Of a stretch of 64,000 bases of DNA, positions 29,359 to 38,195 are shown piece by piece. This stretch comes from Pseudomonadota bacterium (GTDB lineage Bacteria; Pseudomonadota; Gammaproteobacteria; Burkholderiales; Burkholderiaceae_C): assembly GCA_020161065.1 (NCBI GenBank), contig JAIUPH010000008.1:1-64000 (forward strand), given 5' to 3'. Numbering within the stretch: position 1 is the first letter of the stretch; every line of letters starts with the position of its first letter. The position numbers and the translations under genes were made by a program. The notes beneath the pieces are model-generated. The model was not told the origin of the DNA. It worked only from the letters and a program-made list of their open reading frames with translations, and did no database searches.

Positions 29359-30846
29359 ATGAACCGGCCTTTCGACCGCGCGCTGGTGTGGTTGCGGCGC
29401 GACCTGCGCGTCGACGACCACGCGGCGCTGTACCACGCGCTGCGCGCGGCGCGGCAGGTGTGGTGCGCCTTCGTCTTCGACCGCCGCATCCTCGACCCGC
29501 TGCCGCGCGCCGACCGGCGCGTGGAGTTCATCCGCGACAGCCTGGTCGGCGTCGACGCCGAGTTGCGCGCCGCCGGCGCCGCGCATGGCGTGCAGGGCTG
29601 CGGGCTGATCGTCCGCCACGGCCCGGCGGCGGAGCAGATCGGCGCGCTGGCGCGCCAGCTCGGGGTGCAGGCGGTCTACGCCAGCCACGACGACGAGCCC
29701 GATTCGCTGGCGCGCGACGCCCGCGTGCGCGGCCTGCTGGCCGACGCCGGCGTGGTGCTGCACACCGCCAAGGACCACGTGATCTTCGAGCGCGACGAGG
29801 TGCTCACGCTCACCGGCAGCCCGTACTCGGTGTTCACGCCGTACAAGAACGCCTGGCTGAAGAAGGTGGACGACTTCTACCTCGGCGCCTACCCGGTGGC
29901 GCGCCACGCGGCGGCGCTGGCCGCGCTGCCGGCGGACTTGCGCAGCGGCGTGCCGGCGCTGTCGGAGATCGACTTCGAGCCGACCAACCTGCACCAGTTG
30001 CGGCTGCCCAGCGGGCCGGCCGGCGCGGCCGCGCTGCTGGACGACTTTCTCGGCCGCATCGACCGCTACGACCAGACGCGCGACTTCCCCGCGCAAAAGG
30101 GCCCCAGCTACCTCAGCACCCACCTGCGCTTCGGCACGGTGTCGATCCGCCGCCTGGCCGCCGAAGCGCAGCGCCGCGCGCGCCAGGGCTCGCGCGGCGC
30201 CGAGGTCTGGCTGTCGGAGCTGATCTGGCGCGACTTCTACCACCAGGTGCTGCACCACCACCCGCACGTCGTCGGCCACGCCTTCAAGCCCGAGTACGAC
30301 CGCATCCGCTGGGAACACGGCAAGCACGCCGACGAATGGTTCGCCGCCTGGTGCGAGGGCCGCACCGGCTACCCGCTGGTGGACGCGGCGATGCAGCAGA
30401 TCAACCAGACCGGCTACATGCACAACCGGCTGCGCATGGTGGTGGCCAGCTTCCTGACCAAGGACCTGGGCATCGACTGGCGGCGCGGCGAGGCCTACTT
30501 CGCGCTGCACCTCAACGACTTCGACCTGGCGGCCAACAACGGCGGCTGGCAGTGGGCGGCCTCCAGCGGCTGCGATGCGCAGCCGTGGTTTCGCATCTTC
30601 AACCCGGTGGCGCAGAGCGAGAAGTTCGACGCCCAGGGCCGCTTCATCCGCCGCTACCTGCCGCAGTTGGCGGCGCTGCCCGACACGCTGCTGCACGCGC
30701 CCTGGACGGCGCGCCCGGTGGACCTGGCCGCCGCCGGCGTGGTACTGGGCCGCGACTATCCCGAGCCCATCGTCAGCCACGAGGCGGCGCGCATGCGCAC
30801 GCTGGAGCGCTACGCCGTGGTCAAGGGGCCGGCGGCCAAGGGCTGA
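29359..30846 (+). CDS. phrB: Deoxyribodipyrimidine photolyase
   Basis: A 495-aa cryptochrome/photolyase that repairs UV-induced cyclobutane dimers using FAD and light. The N-terminal antenna-binding Rossmann domain starts ALVWLRRDLRVDDHAAL. The FAD domain has YLSTHLRFGTVSIR, WLSELIWRDFYHQVL, NQTGYMHNRLRMVVASFL and GWQWAASSGCDAQPWFRIF. All blocks of a class I CPD photolyase are intact. ATG 29359 gives MNRPFDRALVWLRR. Confidence 0.95.
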   Translation: MNRPFDRALVWLRRDLRVDDHAALYHALRAARQVWCAFVFDRRILDPLPRADRRVEFIRDSLVGVDAELRAAGAAHGVQGCGLIVRHGPAAEQIGALARQLGVQAVYASHDDEPDSLARDARVRGLLADAGVVLHTAKDHVIFERDEVLTLTGSPYSVFTPYKNAWLKKVDDFYLGAYPVARHAAALAALPADLRSGVPALSEIDFEPTNLHQLRLPSGPAGAAALLDDFLGRIDRYDQTRDFPAQKGPSYLSTHLRFGTVSIRRLAAEAQRRARQGSRGAEVWLSELIWRDFYHQVLHHHPHVVGHAFKPEYDRIRWEHGKHADEWFAAWCEGRTGYPLVDAAMQQINQTGYMHNRLRMVVASFLTKDLGIDWRRGEAYFALHLNDFDLAANNGGWQWAASSGCDAQPWFRIFNPVAQSEKFDAQGRFIRRYLPQLAALPDTLLHAPWTARPVDLAAAGVVLGRDYPEPIVSHEAARMRTLERYAVVKGPAAKG

Positions 30847-30867
30847 GCCGCGGCCGTTGGACTCCGC

Positions 30868-31920
30868 TCAGAACAGCTCCATGTCGCCGGTGCGCGCCTG
30901 GTCGACCAGCACGCCGCGCGCAATCAGCTCGGCGTGGTGGGCCACCTGGTTGCGGCCGCTTTGCTTGGCGACGTAGACGGCACGGTCGGCGCGCTCGAAG
31001 GCGGCAGCCGGCGAATCGCCGGCGCGCAACGCGGTGAAGCCGACCGAGACCGTGATGCGGCCGACGCGCGGGAACGCGTAGCTGGCCACGTTGGTGCGCA
31101 GCCGCTCGAAGGCCGCCACCGCCTGCACCGCATTGCCGCCGCGCATCAGCACCACGAACTCTTCGCCGCCGAAGCGGTACAGCAGGTCGTGGAAGCGGAA
31201 GCTGCTGCGCATCAGCCGCGCGATCAGCAGCAGCACCTCGTCGCCGATCAGGTGGCCATGGGTGTCGTTGACGGACTTGAAGTGGTCGATGTCGACCACG
31301 CCGAGCCAGGCGCCCTCGGGGCCGGCGGCGCGGCGCGCGTCGCCGTCGTCGGCGGCGGCCGCTGCCGGATCGGCCACCAGCGCCGGCGCGCCGGGCACGG
31401 CCAGGCGCAGGAACGAGCCGTCGAACGTGGTGCGGTTGAGCAGGCCAGTCAGCGTGTCGCGCTCGCTGTAGTCGAGCAGGCCCTGGAAGTTGCGGTAGAC
31501 GCGCAGCATGCTGCTGACCAGCCGCGTCTGCTCGGGCGTCAACGGCTCGCGCGTGCGCAGCTCCAGCACGCCGCCGGCGTCGCGCTCGGTGGCCAGCGGA
31601 AACAGGCTCAGCGCCTGGCCATCGTCCTCGGCCTTGACGGCGGCCTGCTGCTGCAGGCAGCGCTGGTGCAGCGGCAGCGCGGCCAGCGCCGGCAGGTCGT
31701 CCATGTTGGTCCAGATCGAATCGGCGCTGGCCGCGCTGTCGATCGCGCGCTGGCGCGCCCGCGTCAGCCAGCGCTGGCCGCCGCCCTCGCCCACCGGCCG
31801 GTAGATGGCCACGCACTCGGGCTGCAGCAGGTCGCGGAAGGCGCCGACCAGCGTGACGTCGACCACGTCGCGGTCGCGAAAGCCGGTCAGCTCCGCGAGA
31901 TGGTCGATGACTTCGGGCAT
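30868..31920 (-). CDS. Diguanylate cyclase with N-terminal GAF-like domain
   Basis: A 350-aa soluble protein. A sensory region (residues about 1-150, GAF-like) precedes a GGDEF domain with the active site G251-G-E-E-F255. An inhibitory I-site R-F-H-D stands exactly five residues before it (RFHDLLYRF then GGEEF), so product inhibition is expected. It should make c-di-GMP. It starts 7 bases after the chpA stop, so it is the last gene of the pilGHIJ-chpA operon, suggesting that pilus chemosensory signalling is coupled to c-di-GMP. Confidence 0.9.
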   Translation of the reverse strand: MPEVIDHLAELTGFRDRDVVDVTLVGAFRDLLQPECVAIYRPVGEGGGQRWLTRARQRAIDSAASADSIWTNMDDLPALAALPLHQRCLQQQAAVKAEDDGQALSLFPLATERDAGGVLELRTREPLTPEQTRLVSSMLRVYRNFQGLLDYSERDTLTGLLNRTTFDGSFLRLAVPGAPALVADPAAAAADDGDARRAAGPEGAWLGVVDIDHFKSVNDTHGHLIGDEVLLLIARLMRSSFRFHDLLYRFGGEEFVVLMRGGNAVQAVAAFERLRTNVASYAFPRVGRITVSVGFTALRAGDSPAAAFERADRAVYVAKQSGRNQVAHHAELIARGVLVDQARTGDMELF

Positions 31921-31927
31921 CGGCGGC

Positions 31928-34900
31928 TCAGGCCGGCGTCGCCACGCCGGCGTAGCGCGCGACGAGCTGCAGCAGCTCGTCCTCGGAATAAGGCTTGCCG
32001 AGGTAGTGGTCGACGCCCAGCTCGGCGGCGTAGTCGCGGTGCTTCTGCGCGATGCGCGAGGTGATCATCACCACCGGCAGCCCGCTCAGGCGGGCGTCGG
32101 CGCGCACGTTGCGAACGAGGTCGAAGCCGTCCATGCGCGGCATCTCGATGTCCGACAGCAGGATGGCCGGGCGCTCCAGCGCGAGCTTTTCCACCGCTTC
32201 CAGGCCGTCCTTGGCCAGCACCACGCGGTAGCCCTCGCGCGTCAGCAGGCGTTGCGTGACGCGGCGCACGGTGAGCGAATCGTCGACCACCATCACCAGC
32301 GGCGCGCGCGCCGTCTCGGCCGCCTCGTCCACGGCGGCTTCCTTCGCCGGCGCGCCCAGCGCGCGGCGCTGCGCCGCTTCGCCGAACAGCGCCGCCAGCG
32401 CCACCGGGTTGTAAATCAACGCCACCGCGCCCGAGGGCAGCAGCGTCACGCCGGCCAGGCCGGGCAGCCGCGCAAGCTGCGGCCCCACGTGCTTGACCAC
32501 CACTTCCTGGTTGCCCAGCACTTCGTCGACGTGCAGCGCCACGCGCTGCGCTGCGCTGCGCACCACCACCACGGCCTGGCTGCGGCCGAGCGCCGGGCCG
32601 CGCGCACTGTGCTGCAGCAATCCGCCCAGCCAGTAGAAGGGCAGCAGCTCGTCGCCGACGGCCAGCGCGCCCTGCGCATAGGCCTGCTCGACCTGGTCGG
32701 TCGGCACGCGGCGCACCACCTCGATCAGCGTCGAAGGCACGGCCACGTTCAACTCGGCGCAGCGCAGCATCACGACCTGCGTGACGGCCGTCGTCAGCGG
32801 CAGCACGAGGCGGAAGCTGGTGCCCTGGCCGGGGCTGCTGGCGGTCTCGATGCGGCCGCCCATCGCACTGACCTCGGAGCGCACCACGTCCAGGCCGACG
32901 CCGCGGCCGGCCAGCTCCGTCACCTCGGCCGCCGTGCTGAAGCCGGGGCGGAAGATCAGGTTGGCCAGCTCGGCGTCGCTGGCCTCCTGGCCGGGCGTCA
33001 GCAGGCCGCGGTCTTCGGCGCGCTGGCGGATGCGCGCCAGGTCGAGCCCGGCGCCGTCGTCGCGGCAGTCGACGCCGATTTCGTTGCCTTCCTGGGTGAC
33101 GGTGATGCGGATCTCGCCGGTCGCATCCTTGCCCGCGGCCTGGCGCTGCGCCGGCGCCTCGACGCCATGCGCCACGCTGTTGCGCAGCAGGTGCTCGAAG
33201 GGGCCGACCATGCGCTCCAGCACGCCGCGGTCGACTTCGATGGTGCCGCCCACGATGTCGAGCTTGACCTGCTTGGCGCTTTCCTTGGCCGCCTGGCGCA
33301 CCACGCGGTACAGGCGGTCGGCCAGGCTCTCGAACTCCACCATGCGCGTGCGCAGCAGGTCGTCCTGCAGCTCGCGCGTGAGGCGCGCCTGCGCGGCCAG
33401 GTCGTCTTCGGCCGACTGCAGCGTGCGCTGCACGCTGCGCTGCACGGTGGCCACGTCGTTGACCGACTCGGCCATCATCCGCGTCAGTTCCTGGAAGCGC
33501 GTGAAGCGGTCCATCTCCAGCGGATCAAAGGATTGCGACGCGGCCTTGGCGGCCTCGATGCGCGAGGCGATCTGCGACTCGGCCTGCAGCTCGATGTCGC
33601 GCAACTGGCTGCGCAGGCGGTCGAGGTTGTCGCTGAGGTCGCCCACCGCGCCCTGCAACTGGCGCATGCCGGTGTCGATGCGCGCGCGGGTGATCGACAC
33701 CTCGCCGGCGTGATTGACCAGCCGGTCCAGCAGCCCGGCGCGCACGCGCACCGCGGCGCCGCCGGCAGCGGCGCGCGGCTCGGTCGCGACGGCCTGTTCC
33801 AGCCGGCGGTCGTTGAAGCGCGACCAGTCGATCGGCGGGCCTTCGGCCGGCGCCGCGGGCGCCTCGGCATGGCCGGCACCGGCACCGGCACCGGCGCTGG
33901 CCGCAGCCGCCGGCGCGTCGGCGGCCGGCAGCGGCGGCGCGACGGCCAGCGCCACCGGCAAGTCCATCGGCACCGGCTGCTGCGGCGCCGGGGCCGGCGC
34001 CAGCGCCGGCGCGGCATGGCCGGCCACGGGTTTGCGCAAGGCCTCGTAGGCGGCCACCATGCGGTCGGCGCGGGCGATCAACGGCTCGATGCGCGCCGCC
34101 TCGGCGCCGGCCGCGGCGGCGGCCACGTGCTCGACCGCCGTCTCCAGCCGGTGCGCCATCTCGCCCAGGCGCATCGCGCCGGCCAGGCGCGCGCCGCCCT
34201 TGAAGGTGTGCAGCGTGCGCATGCAGGCGGCCGGCGCGTCGTCGTCGGAGGGCTGCAGCATCCAGTCGCGCAGCCGCAACTGCAACTGCGGCAGCAGCTC
34301 TTCGGCCTCTTCCTCGAAGATCGGGAACAGCTCGCTGTCGAGCGCGTCGACGGCCTCGATGTCTTCGTCGTCGTCGAAGGCGCCGGCCGGCGCCGGCCGC
34401 GCGGCCGCCGCATCGGGCAGCGATTCCAGCGCGCTGAAGCGGGTGGTCATCGCCGGCGTCAGCGGCAAGGTGCGCAACACCTCGGGCAGGTCGGCCTCGG
34501 CGTCGGCGTCGAACTCGCCATCGAACTCGGCGCCCAGCGCGCCGGCCGCCGTGCCGGCCGCGGGGCGGTCGGCCAGTGCCTGTTCCAGCCGGCGCTCGGC
34601 CTCGGCCAGGCGGTCCAGCAGGCCGGGCGCCATGGTCTTCAGGAAGCCGGCGGCGAACTGATGCAGCAGGCGGCGGATCTCGTCGCCCGCCTCGTTGAAC
34701 AGCGCCGCATCGGCCGCCGAGCCAGGGCCGGCGGCGGCCGAGCGCATCAGCACATGTTCCAGCGCGCGCGCCAGCGTCGACAACTCGGCGAAGCCCACCG
34801 TCGCCGAGCTGCCGGCCAGCGAATGCGCCAGCACGATGCTGCTGTCGGCCACCGGCCGGCGCTCGGGCTCGACACTCCATTCGGCCAGCTCGGTCGACAG

Positions 34901-37900
34901 CCGGCGCGACAGCTCGTCGGCCTCGTTGAGGTAGATGTTGAACAGCGGGATCGGGATGCGCAGCGGGCCGATCACCTTGACCTGCTCGTCGGCTTCGGCT
35001 GCCGGCGGCGCCTCGGCGGCGGCGCCGAAATCGAGCGCGAGGTCGGGGGCGAGGTCGGGTGCGAGGTCGCGCGCGAAGTCCGGCGCCAGGTTGGGCGTCG
35101 TCGCTTCGGCGCTGAACGGCTGCGCCTCGCGCTCTTCCTGCAGCGCGCGGTCGAGCGGCAGCGTGACTTCGCCGATGCCCGGCAGCTCGGGATCGGCCAG
35201 CGCGTCGTGGACCGGCGCGGGCGCGGGTTCCGGCGCAGGTGCGGGTGCGGGTGCGGGTACAGGCTCGGGCGCGGCTTCGGTCGCGCGGTGGAAGTCGCCG
35301 AAGTCGATCTCCACCACGTCGGCCAGATCGGGCAGCGCAGGCGCCGGCCCGGGCAGCAGGGATTCGGCCAGCGGTTCGGGCGCCAGCTCGATGGCGTCGG
35401 GCTCGGCGCCGAGGTCGAGTTCGAAGGCCGGCGCTTCCTCGGCCGGCACGGCCATCGGCACGGGCACCGGCGGCGGCGTGAGGTCGAGGTCGGCGGCCAG
35501 CGGCAGGTCGGGCACGCGCTCGGCCAGGCTGTGGCCCAGGTTCAGCTCGGGCAGCACCGGCAGGTCGAGCAGCGGCAGCGCATCGTCCGCCGGCACGGGC
35601 ACGGGCACGGGAGTCGGTACCGGCGCCGGGGCCAGCAGCGGCAGCGTGGCATCGGCGGTCGGCGGCGCGCCGATGGCGATGCGCACGCCTTGCAGGCGCA
35701 GGCTGTCGGCGGCGGCGACGATGGGCCCCGGCGTCTGCGTGCGGCCCTGGCCGATGGCGATGGCGTCGGTCCATTCGGCCAGGTGGTCGAGCGCGTCGCG
35801 GCTGAAGGCGTCGAGCTCGGCGTCCATGCGCGGCGCCTCGGCCAGGCGCGCGTTGTAGAGCTGCTCGCAGGCCCAGGCGGCTTCGCCGTAGTCGCGCAGG
35901 CCGACCATGCGCGAGCTGCCCTTGAGCGTGTGGAAGGCGCGGCGCACGGTGGTCAGCTCGCCCACGTCGTCGGGGCTGCCGGCCAGCGCGTCGAGCGCGG
36001 CGCGCGCGGCGTCGATGACCTCGCGCGCTTCTTCCAGGAAGATCTCGCGCATCTCGGCGTCGTCTTCCAGGTTGTCCACGTTGGCGGACGGCAGCGGCGC
36101 CGGGGCCGGCGCGGGCGGCGGCGGCAAGGCGGCCGGCAGCATCTGGCCGACGGTCTGCGCCAGCTCGGCGCCGACGGCCTGGCGGGCCTGCGCGTCGGTG
36201 GCCTGCGCCAGCGCGCGGCGCGCGCTGCTGACGGCGCCGGCCACGCCGGGCAGGTCGGCCGCCAGCGCGCGCTGGCTCAGCGCTTCCAGCGCCGCGCCGT
36301 GGTCGGCCTGCGGCTCGGCCGACCAGGTGTCGACCAGCGCGCGGGCCTCGTCGACCAGCGGCGCGGCGGCCGCCTCGGGCTCGAGCCCGCCGAAGGCGGA
36401 CGGGCGCTCGCTCTGGCCCATCACGGCGCTCAGGCTGCCTTCCACCGGATCGAAGCGGAACAGCGACTTGGCCAGCTGCGGCTGCACGCTGAGCATGTCG
36501 ATGAGGAAGCTCAACGCGCCCAGGTTGTCGGCCAGGCGGTCGAAGGTGCCGGCCTTGACGGCCTGCTGCGGATCGACCTCGGTCTGCGCCAGCGCGTCGA
36601 CGTCGTCGCGCATGTGCAGCACGGCCTGCGAGGCCTGGTCCATGCCCAGCACCGAGAGCACGCCGCGCATCGCCGAGAGCTGGTTGGGCACCGGGATCAG
36701 CAGCTCGCGGCGCGCCGGGTCGCGGAAATACTGGTCGATCTGCTTCTCGACCTCGGACAGCGAGGCGCGCAGCTCGTGCACCACCGAGCCCATGGTCTGG
36801 CGGTCGGAGACGCGGCGGTACAGCTCCTCCATCCACGGTTCCAGCGGCTGCGGCTCGGCGCCGTCGCGCGCCTCGGCGATGCGCTGCGCCAGGCGGCGCA
36901 CGCGGTCTTCGAGCTCCGGCTGGTCGAGCTCGCCGTCTTCCAGCGTGGCGTCGAGGTAGAGCACCGAGGTGGCGACCTCCATCGCCAGCGCCGCCGGCGG
37001 CGCGTCGCCCGCGGCCTGCACGCGCTGCGCGGTGTCCTGCAGCACGCGGCTCAGCTCGGGGCCGGCCGGGAACAGGCGGTCGATCGAATCGCCCAGCAGC
37101 GCCATCTGCTCGCTCAAGGCCGGCAGGCGGTGCAGTTCGCCGCCGGCGACGGCCGACCACACGTCCTTGGCGCCGGCAACGCGCTTGCGCGCCTGCGCGA
37201 TCCACGCCGGGTCGAAGCGGCCCAGGTGCTCGTGCTCGTAGTCCAGCGGCGCGGCCTGCGGCAGCCGCCAGGCGCGGCGCACGCCGTCCAGCCGCGGCGT
37301 CGGCCGCTCGCCGGCGCGCGCATGGGCGCAGAAGAACAGCAGGTCCTGCGCCAGCCGCTCCGAAGGCTCGTCCTGGCGCTTGGCGCTCAGGCGCAACTGG
37401 GCCAGCAGCCGCGCGGCGACGCGCTTGGTGATGACGTCGCCCTGCGGCAGCAGCCCGGCGGCCTCGGCCTCGCCGAACGCAGCGGCCAGCCGCCACAGCG
37501 TGGCGCCGCGGCCCGGCTCGCCGGCGCCCAGTTCGGCGCACAGGTCGGACAGCCGCGTCCAGGCCAGCGGATCGGCGCGCCGCATCAGGCGCAGCACGAT
37601 GGCTTCCATCGTGCCGCGGGCGGCGTCGTCGGCGGCGCGCGGCGTGACGCCGGGCTCGCGCGGCAGCTCGTGCCAGGCGAAGTCGGCCTCCCACAGGTCG
37701 GCCGGGTGCACGCGGTCGGCGCCGGCCAGCGCCTGCACCGCGGCGTACTGTGGGAACAGCCCCACCGGCGAGATCTTCTTGCCGGCCAGCAACCGGCTCA
37801 GGTAGTCGAGCAGCGCGAACGAGGCGCGCTCCACCGTGTGCACCGCGGCCTCGGTCACCAGCGCGGGCCGGCCCAGCATGCGCTGCACCGCCGCTTCGGT

Positions 37901-38155
37901 GGCGCGCAGCACGCGCGCCGCGGCCGGCAGGTTGACCAGTTCGAGCGCGCCCACGCCCTGGTGGAGCTGGGTGCGCGCGCTGCGCAGCGGCGCCGGGTCC
38001 ACGGTGTCGACGTCGGACGGCGCGGCGACCTCCGATTCCTTCAGGTAGCGGCGCAGCGCCTTGTTGGCGCCTTCGAGCGAGCGGCGCAGCTCGTTGTGCA
38101 CCCAGGCCAGCGCGCTGAGGTCGTCGGTCGGCTTGGTGTCGGCGGTGTCGGCCAC
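31928..38155 (-). CDS. chpA: Type IV pilus chemotaxis hybrid histidine kinase ChpA/PilL
   Basis: A 2075-aa CheA-type kinase. At least three histidine phosphotransfer domains are clear: H742 in AFHTLKGSSRMVGL, H1111 in LAHSLAGSSATVGF and H1316 in LHTFKGGARLAGAM. Degenerate Hpt-like repeats fill the first 650 residues. Pro/Ala-rich linkers separate them. The kinase core has the N-box HLLRNSVAHGVEAP (about 1651), DDGAGLD and GRGVGLDVVRSEV, then a CheW-like domain and a C-terminal receiver with VVDDS (about 1956) and phosphoacceptor D2002. It controls twitching and surface sensing with PilG and PilH. Length is close to Pseudomonas ChpA. Confidence 0.95.
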   Translation of the reverse strand: MADTADTKPTDDLSALAWVHNELRRSLEGANKALRRYLKESEVAAPSDVDTVDPAPLRSARTQLHQGVGALELVNLPAAARVLRATEAAVQRMLGRPALVTEAAVHTVERASFALLDYLSRLLAGKKISPVGLFPQYAAVQALAGADRVHPADLWEADFAWHELPREPGVTPRAADDAARGTMEAIVLRLMRRADPLAWTRLSDLCAELGAGEPGRGATLWRLAAAFGEAEAAGLLPQGDVITKRVAARLLAQLRLSAKRQDEPSERLAQDLLFFCAHARAGERPTPRLDGVRRAWRLPQAAPLDYEHEHLGRFDPAWIAQARKRVAGAKDVWSAVAGGELHRLPALSEQMALLGDSIDRLFPAGPELSRVLQDTAQRVQAAGDAPPAALAMEVATSVLYLDATLEDGELDQPELEDRVRRLAQRIAEARDGAEPQPLEPWMEELYRRVSDRQTMGSVVHELRASLSEVEKQIDQYFRDPARRELLIPVPNQLSAMRGVLSVLGMDQASQAVLHMRDDVDALAQTEVDPQQAVKAGTFDRLADNLGALSFLIDMLSVQPQLAKSLFRFDPVEGSLSAVMGQSERPSAFGGLEPEAAAAPLVDEARALVDTWSAEPQADHGAALEALSQRALAADLPGVAGAVSSARRALAQATDAQARQAVGAELAQTVGQMLPAALPPPPAPAPAPLPSANVDNLEDDAEMREIFLEEAREVIDAARAALDALAGSPDDVGELTTVRRAFHTLKGSSRMVGLRDYGEAAWACEQLYNARLAEAPRMDAELDAFSRDALDHLAEWTDAIAIGQGRTQTPGPIVAAADSLRLQGVRIAIGAPPTADATLPLLAPAPVPTPVPVPVPADDALPLLDLPVLPELNLGHSLAERVPDLPLAADLDLTPPPVPVPMAVPAEEAPAFELDLGAEPDAIELAPEPLAESLLPGPAPALPDLADVVEIDFGDFHRATEAAPEPVPAPAPAPAPEPAPAPVHDALADPELPGIGEVTLPLDRALQEEREAQPFSAEATTPNLAPDFARDLAPDLAPDLALDFGAAAEAPPAAEADEQVKVIGPLRIPIPLFNIYLNEADELSRRLSTELAEWSVEPERRPVADSSIVLAHSLAGSSATVGFAELSTLARALEHVLMRSAAAGPGSAADAALFNEAGDEIRRLLHQFAAGFLKTMAPGLLDRLAEAERRLEQALADRPAAGTAAGALGAEFDGEFDADAEADLPEVLRTLPLTPAMTTRFSALESLPDAAAARPAPAGAFDDDEDIEAVDALDSELFPIFEEEAEELLPQLQLRLRDWMLQPSDDDAPAACMRTLHTFKGGARLAGAMRLGEMAHRLETAVEHVAAAAAGAEAARIEPLIARADRMVAAYEALRKPVAGHAAPALAPAPAPQQPVPMDLPVALAVAPPLPAADAPAAAASAGAGAGAGHAEAPAAPAEGPPIDWSRFNDRRLEQAVATEPRAAAGGAAVRVRAGLLDRLVNHAGEVSITRARIDTGMRQLQGAVGDLSDNLDRLRSQLRDIELQAESQIASRIEAAKAASQSFDPLEMDRFTRFQELTRMMAESVNDVATVQRSVQRTLQSAEDDLAAQARLTRELQDDLLRTRMVEFESLADRLYRVVRQAAKESAKQVKLDIVGGTIEVDRGVLERMVGPFEHLLRNSVAHGVEAPAQRQAAGKDATGEIRITVTQEGNEIGVDCRDDGAGLDLARIRQRAEDRGLLTPGQEASDAELANLIFRPGFSTAAEVTELAGRGVGLDVVRSEVSAMGGRIETASSPGQGTSFRLVLPLTTAVTQVVMLRCAELNVAVPSTLIEVVRRVPTDQVEQAYAQGALAVGDELLPFYWLGGLLQHSARGPALGRSQAVVVVRSAAQRVALHVDEVLGNQEVVVKHVGPQLARLPGLAGVTLLPSGAVALIYNPVALAALFGEAAQRRALGAPAKEAAVDEAAETARAPLVMVVDDSLTVRRVTQRLLTREGYRVVLAKDGLEAVEKLALERPAILLSDIEMPRMDGFDLVRNVRADARLSGLPVVMITSRIAQKHRDYAAELGVDHYLGKPYSEDELLQLVARYAGVATPA

Positions 38156-38195
38156 GGTGGTCCTGCGTTGGTGGTTGACGGCGGCTGACGCCGGA

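Noticed and set aside
28726-30780. A 684-codon - strand frame through phrB into algH
   Set aside because: Only the last 193 codons are algH; the rest is antisense to the well conserved photolyase.
30843-30871. CTGAGC/GCTCAG inverted repeat across the phrB and cyclase stops
   Set aside because: Six-base arms with a 17-base loop and no T-run; too weak to call a terminator.
31805-38188. A 2127-codon + strand open frame opposite chpA
   Set aside because: It mirrors the chpA reading frame; its product is low-complexity, rich in His, Arg, Gly and Gln, with no domain.
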